From NCBI GenBank assembly GCA_007127745.1, contig SKYV01000186.1, positions 1 to 50,497 on the forward strand: a DNA stretch of 50,497 bases. Direction: 5' to 3'. Positions 18,798-26,904 of the stretch are shown piece by piece (position 1 is the first letter of the stretch; the number at the start of each line of letters is the position of its first letter). The translations under genes and the position numbers were made by a program. This DNA comes from Balneolaceae bacterium. Its GTDB lineage: Bacteria; Bacteroidota; Rhodothermia; Balneolales; Balneolaceae. Below the pieces are notes generated by a model. It was not told the DNA's origin, made no database searches, and saw only the letters and a list, made by a program, of their open reading frames with translations.

Positions 18798-20276
18798 ATG
18801 AAAAACATCAACAGTTATCGGGTATTCAAACGAAATAATGCATCACCGGACTCAAGTGCTGATTATGTACTTTACTGGATGCAGATAAATCGGCGCTTAC
18901 ATTATAATTTTGCGCTGGAATATGCAGTATCATGGGCTAATAAATTAAATAAACCCCTGTTGATACTGGAAGCATTTTCATGTGATTATCCGTGGGCTAC
19001 TGAACGTTCACATTCATTCATGATGCAGGGAATGAAAGACCATCTTGAGTATGCTGAAGAACACCATTTAAACTACGTTTCTTTTGTAGAAGAAGAACCG
19101 GGACAATATGAAAAATTACTGAATAATCTTGCTGATAATGCCTCCATTCTCATCACAGACGAATTCCCGGTATTTATTATGCGTGAGCGAAATGAGCGCT
19201 ATCCGGAGCATTTCAATATTCCTTACATCACGATAGACAGCAACGGACTCATCCCGCTCGGCCTTACGGACAAAGACCCCTACAGCGCATATCTGTTTCG
19301 AAAAACAATGCAGAAACATTTTGTGGAGGCGTATACTAACCCGCCACAAAGAAATCCACTTGATGATCTTATCAACAAAAAACAGATTGAACACCCAGCC
19401 GAAATTTTTGAAAATCTGCCTGATGCAAAACATGCTTTAAAAAACATTCCGGAATTTATTTCCGGGTTAGATATTAATCACGAAGTGAAACCAATTAACT
19501 GGCAGGGCGGCAGATCGGCCGCGCTTGGCATGCTTGGCAATTTTATTGAAAACGGACTTCTGGAGTACGATGATAAACGAAATCACCCCGATGAAAATAA
19601 AACCAGCAGGTTGAGCCCATGGTTGCATTTCGGGAAAATATCTGAATATGAAATTGTGAAAACCGTGTTAAGTCACCAGCCCAAAGGGTGGGATCTCAAC
19701 AAAATCACCTACAACAATGGATCAACCGGTGGTTTTTTTAATGGAGATCCAAACATCGACAGTTTTCTTGATGAAGTGATTACCTGGCGTGAAGTTGGAT
19801 TTCATTATGCTCATCACCGCTCCGATTACCACAAATATGAAAGCTTGCCAGATTGGGCCAAAAAAACACTTGATAAACACAGAGGTGATCCCAGGAAATG
19901 GCACTATAGTTACGAAGAACTATCGCAATCAAAAACACATGACGAGCTTTGGAATGCAGCCCAAACACAATTGCGGGAAGAAGGTATCATCCATAATTAT
20001 CTGCGAATGCTTTGGGGCAAAAAAGTGATAGAATGGACAGACAAACCAGAAACAGCCCTGCAATACCTGATAGATTTAAACAATACCTATGCCATAGACG
20101 GCCGTGATCCAAACAGCTATTCCGGAATATTCTGGTGCTTCGGCCGATTTGACCGCGCCTGGCAAGAACGCCCCATATTTGGAAAAATACGCTACATGAC
20201 CAGCAAAAGCGCTCGAAACAAAATAAAACTAAAACAATATCTCCGAGAATTCCGTACTCATAATATCGATAAATAA
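18798..20276 (+). CDS. phr: Class II CPD photolyase
   Basis: A 492-aa FAD enzyme that repairs cyclobutane pyrimidine dimers with light. An N-terminal Rossmann domain (VLYWMQINRR, the class II opening) is followed by the helical FAD domain with the class II signatures SRLSPWLHFGKIS, YLRMLWGKKVIEW and DPNSYSGIFWCFGRFDRAW. The ATG at 18798 is used rather than the ORF-track TTG. Its 3' end is strikingly A-rich, like the next gene, and the stop lies inside the first unit of a 29-bp tandem repeat. Confidence 0.95.
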   Translation: MKNINSYRVFKRNNASPDSSADYVLYWMQINRRLHYNFALEYAVSWANKLNKPLLILEAFSCDYPWATERSHSFMMQGMKDHLEYAEEHHLNYVSFVEEEPGQYEKLLNNLADNASILITDEFPVFIMRERNERYPEHFNIPYITIDSNGLIPLGLTDKDPYSAYLFRKTMQKHFVEAYTNPPQRNPLDDLINKKQIEHPAEIFENLPDAKHALKNIPEFISGLDINHEVKPINWQGGRSAALGMLGNFIENGLLEYDDKRNHPDENKTSRLSPWLHFGKISEYEIVKTVLSHQPKGWDLNKITYNNGSTGGFFNGDPNIDSFLDEVITWREVGFHYAHHRSDYHKYESLPDWAKKTLDKHRGDPRKWHYSYEELSQSKTHDELWNAAQTQLREEGIIHNYLRMLWGKKVIEWTDKPETALQYLIDLNNTYAIDGRDPNSYSGIFWCFGRFDRAWQERPIFGKIRYMTSKSARNKIKLKQYLREFRTHNIDK

Positions 20277-20347
20277 CCCGATAAAGTGAAAATATCGACA
20301 AAATAGCCGATAAGTTGAAAATATCGAATAAAAACACGATATTAAGG
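20264..20347 (+). repeat. 29-bp tandem repeat upstream of the SatD-like gene
   Basis: Three units begin with TATCGA at 20264, 20293 and 20322, exactly 29 bp apart. Each has CGATA at its position 16 (20279, 20308, 20337), and units 1 and 2 end in TGAAAA. Between successive units, CGATA and TATCG form an inverted pair with a 9-nt spacer. The third unit decays into the start codon region. It overlaps the photolyase 3' end and directly precedes the SatD-like ATG, fitting an operator array. Confidence 0.75.
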
Positions 20348-20348
20348 T

Positions 20349-20990
20349 ATGGAAACAACAATAACAGGAGATATCGTGCAGTCCAGAGCAGTAGATCAAC
20401 CGGATATATGGTTAGGTCCACTCAAAAATCTCTTCAAAAACTTTGGAGACACACCTAAAGACTGGGAGATTTACCGGGGAGACAGTTTCCAACTAAAAGT
20501 AGAAGCTCGCGAGGCATTACGCATAGCAATACTTATCAAATCGATCATAAAAAAAATAGATAAAAAAAAACTCGACGTTCGCCTTGCCATTGGAATTGGA
20601 GATGATGCAAAATATGTCAACCGGGTAAGTGAAGCCACAGGAGAAGCATTTGTATATTCAGGCGAGTTATTAGAAGAGCTGAAAGAAAAAAAAATCCATT
20701 TAGGTGTAAAATCAAAATGGCCGGATTTCGACAAAGAACTAAATATGATGTTCAAACTGGCCCTTGTGATAATGAACTCCTGGACAAGCAATACCGCAGA
20801 AGTAGCCGCAATACTATTTAAAGTGCCGGGAATAACACAAGTAGAAATTTCAAAAAGACTTGGAATTGCACAGTCATCTGTGAACGACAGAATTAAAAGA
20901 GGATCGGTTTACGAAATCATTGAACTCGATCAATACTACAGAGACCGGATAGACACACTCACAAGTAATCAATACAGCTACTATCCATGA
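20349..20990 (+). CDS. SatD-family protein with C-terminal helix-turn-helix
   Basis: 213 aa. The N-terminus, ITGDIVQSRAV, is the hallmark of the SatD family, which supports the ATG at 20349 despite a poor ribosome-binding site. The middle has an alpha/beta fold with LAIGIGDDAKYVNRVSEATGEAF, resembling nucleotide-cyclase-like folds (weak inference). Residues about 165-190 are a helix-turn-helix, ITQVEISKRLGIAQSSVNDRI. The gene is A-rich. Its stop overlaps the DUF3307 start by 4 bp (ATGA), so the two are translationally coupled. SatD was named from a streptococcal acid-tolerance operon; the function is unknown. DNA binding at the adjacent 29-bp repeats is my inference. Confidence 0.85.
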   Translation: METTITGDIVQSRAVDQPDIWLGPLKNLFKNFGDTPKDWEIYRGDSFQLKVEAREALRIAILIKSIIKKIDKKKLDVRLAIGIGDDAKYVNRVSEATGEAFVYSGELLEELKEKKIHLGVKSKWPDFDKELNMMFKLALVIMNSWTSNTAEVAAILFKVPGITQVEISKRLGIAQSSVNDRIKRGSVYEIIELDQYYRDRIDTLTSNQYSYYP

Positions 20991-21685
20991 TACTAATAAA
21001 GTTGATTTTAGCGCATCTGATCGGAGATTTTTTTCTGCAACCCAAAAAATGGATTACAGATAAAGAAAAACGCACCTGGACATCTCCATACCTTTATCTC
21101 CATTCCTTTCTGCACTTTGGGTTGATTCTTCTGATTTTGTGGGATATTTCATATTGGACTGTTGCTCTGTTTGTTGCAGGTTCACACTTGTTGATTGATG
21201 GTGCCAAAGTACAATTACAAACAGAACAAACCCGGAGCCTTTGGTTTGGGACAGATCAAATTTTGCATCTTTTTGTTTTGGTTGCAGTTTGGATGACGTT
21301 TTGGAGTGAAGTATCTGTTGCGATACCTGGCGAATCGTTCTGGATAATGATTACCGGAATTGTATTTTTGACATATCCTTCATCGTATATCATGATGAAT
21401 ATGATGAATCGATGGAATGAACAAATTAATACTGAAAATGAAGATTCTCTGGAAAGTGCGGGAATGTATATTGGAATGCTGGAGAGAATTTTTATCTATA
21501 CAGCCATTTTGAGTGGCTATTTGCAAATCATTGGTTTTCTTCTTGCAGCAAAATCGGTATTCAGATTTGGTGATTTAACCCGTGCTAAAAATCGAAAATT
21601 AACAGAATATATTTTGATCGGTACACTGATGAGTTTCTTGATTGCAATAACTACGGGATTGGCTACTGTCCGGCTATTAAGTTAA
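20987..21685 (+). CDS. DUF3307 integral membrane protein
   Basis: A 232-aa multi-spanning inner-membrane protein with about six hydrophobic segments. The opening LILAHLIGDFFLQPKKWI and the later GSHLLIDGAKV match DUF3307, a family often found beside SatD-type genes. His-Asp pairs (HLIGDF, HLLIDG) sit within or at the edge of the membrane segments, suggesting a metal or polar site. It overlaps the SatD-like gene by 4 bp. Function is unknown; the pairing suggests the cytosolic regulator controls or senses this membrane protein. Confidence 0.88.
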   Translation: MILIKLILAHLIGDFFLQPKKWITDKEKRTWTSPYLYLHSFLHFGLILLILWDISYWTVALFVAGSHLLIDGAKVQLQTEQTRSLWFGTDQILHLFVLVAVWMTFWSEVSVAIPGESFWIMITGIVFLTYPSSYIMMNMMNRWNEQINTENEDSLESAGMYIGMLERIFIYTAILSGYLQIIGFLLAAKSVFRFGDLTRAKNRKLTEYILIGTLMSFLIAITTGLATVRLLS

Positions 21686-21704
21686 TGGTTTTCCAATATT
21701 TCGG

Positions 21705-22496
21705 TTAAAGCCGACTGATAATTTCTGTAACAAGCCTTGCAAAATCTTCTTTTCGTTGTTCGGCAGCTTTTTTTACTTCAGAATGGTCCAGCTTTCCTGC
21801 TTCCACACCAGCTGCCATATTGGTGATGAGAGAAACTGCTGCTGCCGGGATGTTCAGTCTGGAAGCTTCAATCAGTTCAGGTGCTGTACTCATACCTACC
21901 ACATCGGCTCCTAAAATTCGAAAAGCCCTGATCTCTGCTTTGGTCTCGTAATTCGGGCCTTTTACGTAGAGATAGGTGCCACGCTGAACATCGAGGCCAA
22001 TTTCTGCTGCAATTTTACGAACACGGTCTGCAATTGAATAAAGATTGTACCGAAAAGGCTCAGAAGGAAAGGGAGAAATTTTCTGGAATAGCCTGAGCAC
22101 ATCATCAATTACCATTAAATCACCGATGTTAAACGTCGTGTTGATCGCTCCAGCAGCATTTGAGATGACGATATTTTTTGCATCAAAAGCCTTGGCAAGA
22201 TGGATGGGTAGCGCAGTTGTTTTAAAATCGTGTCCCTCGTAGTGATGAAACCTTCCCGAAAAAGCGATAATGTGTTTTCCTGCAATCTTACCACAATAAA
22301 GCTCACCAGAGTGTCCCTGAACCGAGGTTTCAGGGAAGATTGGTATTTGTGAATAGGGAACTGAATGTGATTCTGAAATAGAAGACGAAAAGTCACCAAG
22401 TCCAGACCCTAAAATTACAACACTATCAACCTGGGGTGGAAATTCATTTTCTACAAGGTATTCTTTGATTTGATGTATATAATCAGGGATACTCAC
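21705..22496 (-). CDS. Purine nucleoside phosphorylase
   Basis: A 263-aa trimeric-type PNP that splits inosine or guanosine with phosphate. Family motifs: VILGSGLGDF, phosphate-binding GHSGELYCG, SNAAGAIN, and the base/ribose site KGPNYETKAEIRAFRILGADVVGMST. The start is GTG at 22496, overlapping the MBL gene stop by 4 bp (GTGA). It is the last gene of the long leftward cluster and converges with the DUF3307 gene with 19 bp between stops. Confidence 0.96.
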   Translation of the reverse strand: MSIPDYIHQIKEYLVENEFPPQVDSVVILGSGLGDFSSSISESHSVPYSQIPIFPETSVQGHSGELYCGKIAGKHIIAFSGRFHHYEGHDFKTTALPIHLAKAFDAKNIVISNAAGAINTTFNIGDLMVIDDVLRLFQKISPFPSEPFRYNLYSIADRVRKIAAEIGLDVQRGTYLYVKGPNYETKAEIRAFRILGADVVGMSTAPELIEASRLNIPAAAVSLITNMAAGVEAGKLDHSEVKKAAEQRKEDFARLVTEIISRL

Positions 22497-23320
22497 GATA
22501 GATTTTTTATTGCATATCCTTTTTTATTTTTACAATCAGCAAGGCAAAACATAGGGTGATCGGTTTCGTGGTAAGCCAGGATTGTAAAACCTTGATCACA
22601 GGCCATCTTTTTTAAACGTTCCCTAACGTGCATACTGTGTTTGGGATCAAAATCAAATTTGGCAGAAAAACTACGGTTGATGGAAATTCTCCGGCCAATC
22701 ACATCACCCGCCATCATAAATCGTTCCTCCCCGTTTTCGTATAAGAGTAGTTGATGGTATTCTGTATGTCCGCCAATATTTTTTACTGTAACATGAGAGA
22801 TCGGCTGCGATTCATCCGGCAAAAATTCAAGATTGGCTTTCATATCCACAAAATGGAAAAAATCTCTGCTCTCTTCATTTTCATCATCAATGTTTGAATG
22901 CAGTTTTTCCCATCCATCTTTGGATACCCAGATGTTTGCTTCCGGAAATGTGAGTTCCCAATAGCCGTTTTGCCGGTGAGCAATTCCTGCCATATGGTCG
23001 AAATGGAGGTGACTGATAAAAATATCTGATATTTCGTATTCCGAAACTGACAGGTCTGCCAGATTGGTGATCAAGGTTTCGATAGACGTCTCATCCCCGA
23101 ACAAATCACCAATACCGGCATCAAATAAAATGTTTCTTTCGCCATCCTGTATTAAAAAGGGATTTATGGCAAGTTTCAGAGTACCTTTAGGTGGTTTATC
23201 CGACTTTTCAATAGGAAAGAATTTCTTATCCTTTCCAACAGCAAAAGTCCCTTCATACAAGGGGGAAACTTTCACGCGGGATGTTGTATCAACCGCAGGG
23301 CTTAGTACAGAATTTGACAT
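22493..23320 (-). CDS. MBL-fold metallo-hydrolase
   Basis: A 275-aa metallo-beta-lactamase-fold hydrolase. The binuclear site is visible: SHLHFDHMAG (HxHxDH), a later GGHTEYHQL His, the bridging Asp in MMAGD and a C-terminal YHETDHP His. The overall pattern resembles the lactonase/YtnP-like subgroup, but the substrate cannot be assigned. The start ATG shares one base with the phoH stop (TGATG), and the end overlaps the phosphorylase start. Confidence 0.92.
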   Translation of the reverse strand: MSNSVLSPAVDTTSRVKVSPLYEGTFAVGKDKKFFPIEKSDKPPKGTLKLAINPFLIQDGERNILFDAGIGDLFGDETSIETLITNLADLSVSEYEISDIFISHLHFDHMAGIAHRQNGYWELTFPEANIWVSKDGWEKLHSNIDDENEESRDFFHFVDMKANLEFLPDESQPISHVTVKNIGGHTEYHQLLLYENGEERFMMAGDVIGRRISINRSFSAKFDFDPKHSMHVRERLKKMACDQGFTILAYHETDHPMFCLADCKNKKGYAIKNLS

Positions 23321-24288
23321 CAGTGTTTTTTCTTGTTTTTCTTTTCAAATCTTTCGTATGCATCGATAATATCCCGAACAAGTTTATGTCTCACAACATC
23401 TTGCTGATCCAGATATACAAAAGAAATCCCATCAATTTTCTGCAAGATTTTCTGGATGGATATTAATCCGGATTCTTGCTGTCGCGGCAGGTCAGACTGA
23501 GTGATATCGCCGGTGATAATTGCCCGGCTGTTAAAGCCGATTCGGGTCAGAAACATTTTCATTTGGATGTTGGTAGCGTTCTGTGCCTCATCCAGGATAA
23601 CAAATGCATTGTTTAACGTGCGGCCCCGCATGTAGGCAAGCGGAGCAATTTCAATGACATTTTTGGAGAGGTAGAATTCAAGCTTGTCAAATTCTATCAT
23701 TTCTTCGAGGGCATCGTACAGAGGCCGAAGGTAGGGGTCAATTTTTTCTTTGAGGTCTCCGGGCAGGAAACCAAGATTTTCTCCGGCTTCTACTGCTGGC
23801 CGGGCAAGGATAATTTTTTTTACTTTCCGGTTTTTCAATGCTCTTACTGCCAGAGCTACCGATGTATAGGTTTTCCCGGTTCCGGCTGGTCCGATAGCGA
23901 ATAGAATGTCGTTGTAATCAGATTGATCTACGATATTACGTTGACCGGGTGTTTTTGCTGATATCGCTTCGCCGGTGTGGGTATGCAGAATGATATCTCC
24001 GGTGTCCTCCTGTGTCGGAATTTTTCCAGAGATAGATTTTTTACTTTCTGACTTGTTGGCCAGTGCCAATAATGTTTTTACATCACTTGAATGAATCTGA
24101 TTATTTCTTTTGGCAATCTGTACCATTTCCTGCAGAATATCTTTAACCAGTTCCACCTCATGCTTCGGTCCTAAAATTTTGATGCGATTACCACGAGCGG
24201 TAATTTTTGTTGAAGGGAATGCATTGTCCAGTTGCTGCAGGTGTTCATCAGAAAAACCGAGAATAACAACCGGTTCAATGTTTTCAAT
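23320..24288 (-). CDS. phoH: PhoH-family ATPase, apparent non-canonical (ATT) start
   Basis: A PhoH-like P-loop ATPase with Walker A IGPAGTGKTYT, Walker B VILDEAQNA, and the conserved RPAVEAGENLGFLPG and ITGDITQSDLP. The ORF track starts at GTG 24156 (278 aa), but the frame upstream still encodes the normal PhoH N-terminus (IEPVVILGFSDEHLQQL, then TARGNRIKILG) with no ATG, GTG or TTG before an in-frame TAG at 24373. The best start is ATT at 24288, 9 nt after GAAGAG, giving 322 aa, the usual family length; ATA or CTG further up are alternatives. It sits between rpe and the MBL gene. PhoH proteins are linked to RNA metabolism. Identity is certain, the start is not. Confidence 0.9.
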   Translation of the reverse strand: MENIEPVVILGFSDEHLQQLDNAFPSTKITARGNRIKILGPKHEVELVKDILQEMVQIAKRNNQIHSSDVKTLLALANKSESKKSISGKIPTQEDTGDIILHTHTGEAISAKTPGQRNIVDQSDYNDILFAIGPAGTGKTYTSVALAVRALKNRKVKKIILARPAVEAGENLGFLPGDLKEKIDPYLRPLYDALEEMIEFDKLEFYLSKNVIEIAPLAYMRGRTLNNAFVILDEAQNATNIQMKMFLTRIGFNSRAIITGDITQSDLPRQQESGLISIQKILQKIDGISFVYLDQQDVVRHKLVRDIIDAYERFEKKNKKKH

Positions 24289-24380
24289 AAATAGTATCTC
24301 TTCAGAAAGTTGTTGAGAAGTATCGATATTTTTAAATGTTTGTTTAATCTTTTGATTGATATTGGAATACAGCTAACAAA

Positions 24381-25070
24381 TCAAACCACATGGTCTGTTC
24401 CTGTAAGTGCCTTTTTTTGAAGTTCAGCTATTCTGGCAGGAATATCATCCGTTTTAAATACACTGCTTCCGGCAACCAGAATATCCGTTCCGGCAGACGT
24501 TAGTTTGGCTGCATTCTTCAAACCAACTCCGCCATCTATTTCTATAAGGAAATTTAGATTTAAATCATTTCGAATTTGTGCCAATTTACGCACTTTTTCA
24601 ATACTTGATTCAATAAATGATTGACCACCAAATCCGGGATTTACACTCATGATCAAAGCCAGATCAACATCCGGAAGAATCGGGCGTAAAAGTTCTACAA
24701 TTGTAGCCGGATTGATGACCACACCGGTCATGCATCCGTGTTGATGAATATTCTGGATGGTACGATGAAGATGCGTACACGCTTCGTAATGAACTGATAT
24801 TAAATCGGCGCCGGCATCAGAAAAATCTTCAATATATTGATCCGGATTTTCAATCATCAAATGAACATCCAGAAAGGCATCGGGCGCAATATGTCGAACA
24901 GTTTCAACAATAGCGGGGCCGTAACTGATATTTGGAACAAAATGCCCGTCCATAATATCACAGTGAATCCACTGGATGCCCGAATCGAGGCATTGCTGAA
25001 TTTGATCACCGAGCTCTGAAAAGTCGGCTGCGAGAATCGAGGGAGCTAAAACCGGGAGATTAAAATTCAT
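24381..25070 (-). CDS. rpe: Ribulose-phosphate 3-epimerase
   Basis: A 229-aa TIM-barrel epimerase of the pentose-phosphate pathway, interconverting ribulose-5-P and xylulose-5-P. Motifs: LAPSILAADF, the catalytic HCDIMDGHFVPN, DVHLMIENP, VNPGFGGQSF and EIDGGV with the second Asp. The ATG at 25070 is preferred to the ORF-track TTG and overlaps the end of the PASTA gene by 11 bp, so the two are coupled. Confidence 0.97.
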   Translation of the reverse strand: MNFNLPVLAPSILAADFSELGDQIQQCLDSGIQWIHCDIMDGHFVPNISYGPAIVETVRHIAPDAFLDVHLMIENPDQYIEDFSDAGADLISVHYEACTHLHRTIQNIHQHGCMTGVVINPATIVELLRPILPDVDLALIMSVNPGFGGQSFIESSIEKVRKLAQIRNDLNLNFLIEIDGGVGLKNAAKLTSAGTDILVAGSSVFKTDDIPARIAELQKKALTGTDHVV

Positions 25071-25902
25071 TGTCGTTGTTTGAGTTTTCAATAGATTCGT
25101 CCTCTACAGATGTTGTATCGTTGATAATAGCGCCGGCTTCAATCTCTTCACGGGCATCAAAACGCTCAGCTACAATCAGCATCAAAGCTTCACCTTCCGT
25201 TAACTCCTCTTCTTCAGGTGAATAGGAGATGATGGTATTTGGGCTATATTCCCGGCTGGGCTGAAACCGAATTTCTCCAACACGCAAACCGGCGCGAATA
25301 ATGGCCTGCTGGGCTTCAGATAGGCGCATACCTGATACATCCGGGACATCCACCATGCGTGAACCCAACCCATCGCTCACGGCAAGATTGACAACTGTTT
25401 CACGACTTACCGTATCTCCCGGAGCTACTGATTGGCGTAATATAGTGTTACGGAATCGGGATGATTCATAGCTGATGGTTCCAACTTGCAGGCCGTGATT
25501 TTCGAGCTGAAGTTCGGCATTTCTGAAGTGCATTCCCAAAACATCCGGAACAACAGTTGTTGGAGTAACATCCGAATTTACAGTAAGATAAACTTTTCGG
25601 TTTGGTTTTACGATTTGTCTTGGAGAGGGAGACTGATCTATAATGTAATTGGCCGGATATGCAGAATGAGACCTTCGATCCAGAATTTCGTGACGAAGCC
25701 CGTAATTTTCGAGTAGGGTTTGAGCTTCTTCCAGCGATACTTTGGTTACATCCGGTACGGTAATCCCTTTGTTGTAATTGGTGTAGTTGGGCATGATTAC
25801 CAGATCCATAATCAGGGCAAATGCAATGCCGGCCCCAAGAACAGCACCAACTATCTTGTATAATTTTTTATTGGTAAAAAAGTCTTTCAACATTTGGATC
25901 AT
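25060..25902 (-). CDS. Membrane-anchored PASTA-domain protein without kinase or transpeptidase
   Basis: 280 aa. A short cytosolic tail, one transmembrane helix (about residues 17-33, IVGAVLGAGIAFALIMDLV), then three extracytoplasmic PASTA repeats (about 44-110, 113-180, 185-250), each starting with a VPDV-type strand (VPDVTKVSLEEAQ, VPDVLGMHFRNAE, VPDVSGMRLSEAQ). A 30-residue acidic tail ends the protein. PASTA domains bind muropeptides or uncrosslinked peptidoglycan. There is no kinase or penicillin-binding domain. It overlaps rpe, a neighbour of the PASTA kinase PrkC in Firmicutes, and may be a wall sensor or scaffold. Confidence 0.9.
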   Translation of the reverse strand: MIQMLKDFFTNKKLYKIVGAVLGAGIAFALIMDLVIMPNYTNYNKGITVPDVTKVSLEEAQTLLENYGLRHEILDRRSHSAYPANYIIDQSPSPRQIVKPNRKVYLTVNSDVTPTTVVPDVLGMHFRNAELQLENHGLQVGTISYESSRFRNTILRQSVAPGDTVSRETVVNLAVSDGLGSRMVDVPDVSGMRLSEAQQAIIRAGLRVGEIRFQPSREYSPNTIISYSPEEEELTEGEALMLIVAERFDAREEIEAGAIINDTTSVEDESIENSNNDNEF

Positions 25903-25923
25903 GTGAATAAAATAAAACTAATC

Positions 25924-26904
25924 TTAGAAAGTGTAATTGACAATGATTTGCCGTCCAGGCATAATACTTGAAGCAGCCTGAAGCCTGTTTTGTTTCAGCT
26001 TGAAGGTAAAATATGAATCAAATGCGGAAATAAAATGGTTTGCAATCAAAAGTGATGTAAAAACTCTGCTTCTTCTGAAGTCGTTGTTAAAACGGTCTGC
26101 CAGTTCCACCCCTTTATAAAACATGGGGCTTGCGTATTCACCGTTTCTGTCAATAAAATAACGCTCGAAATACTGTTCATCGGTATGGCCAAGGCTGTTG
26201 TGAAAAGAATCGTAATCTTTCCAACCCGCCTGATATTGATAATATTTGGCAATCAATTCGTAATATTGCTGAGAACCGTAATCGGGCAATACATGCGAAA
26301 AATTATTTGCGCCCAGATCGTCCGTTGTAACGTAAAGAGTGTTGCGTTCAACCTGCCTTAACGTTTCCAGTGCCACAACGCTCCAGTCTTCATCAGGGGT
26401 AAATGCCGGCTGATTTCCCTCAACCATATTCCTCAGTTCAGATAAATATGGATTATTTAATCCGTGAAAGTTGTGATAATCGATCAGCCACTCTGAATAT
26501 TGTACAACGCTCCAATTGTTATCAGCGTATTGTTCATATTTCCGTTCACCCGAAATTCCGCGATTTCTGTAATCCACAATCATATAAATGGAAAGTGCCT
26601 CAACGGCAATGAAAAGCCCGGCCCGTTTCCAGTTTCGGTTGGCTATTTGTGCTGATCCGGGAATAATCAGTGAACTGAAAAAATGGGCTGCAGAGTGGTT
26701 CCAGAATCCCGAACTCGATGGATGATATTCATTGTTAAAATCCGAATCAGTGGTTCTGAGCAGCACAGGAGTTATCAAATCAAGGGGTGATGGCTCCTGA
26801 TAGTTGTTCTTTAGGATAACATCAGATTCAATTTGATCCTGATTGCTTTGAGAGAGCAAGGGAAGCGGTAAAATAAAAAGGATGATACAGACTGTGTACT
26901 TCAT
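25924..26904 (-). CDS. Exported DUF5683-like envelope protein
   Basis: 326 aa with a signal peptide (about 1-18, LPLLSQ). The central FSSLIIPGSAQIANRNWKRAGLFIAVEALSIYMI resembles DUF5683-type proteins of Bacteroidota, which carry an 'IPGSGQ' motif before hydrophobic helices. A second hydrophobic stretch (LLIANHFISAFDSYFTFKLK) follows near residue 285, and the end (IIVNYTF) looks like a beta-strand. The start shares one base with the stop of the upstream barrel gene. Function unknown; it may serve the secreted proteins encoded upstream. Confidence 0.75.
   Translation of the reverse strand: MKYTVCIILFILPLPLLSQSNQDQIESDVILKNNYQEPSPLDLITPVLLRTTDSDFNNEYHPSSSGFWNHSAAHFFSSLIIPGSAQIANRNWKRAGLFIAVEALSIYMIVDYRNRGISGERKYEQYADNNWSVVQYSEWLIDYHNFHGLNNPYLSELRNMVEGNQPAFTPDEDWSVVALETLRQVERNTLYVTTDDLGANNFSHVLPDYGSQQYYELIAKYYQYQAGWKDYDSFHNSLGHTDEQYFERYFIDRNGEYASPMFYKGVELADRFNNDFRRSRVFTSLLIANHFISAFDSYFTFKLKQNRLQAASSIMPGRQIIVNYTF

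Noticed and set aside
20264-20347. CRISPR array
   Set aside because: The units are contiguous tandem copies of 29 bp with no unique spacers and no cas genes nearby.
23320-24156. phoH as a 278-aa protein from GTG 24156
   Set aside because: The frame upstream encodes the conserved PhoH N-terminal domain, so this start would cut it off.
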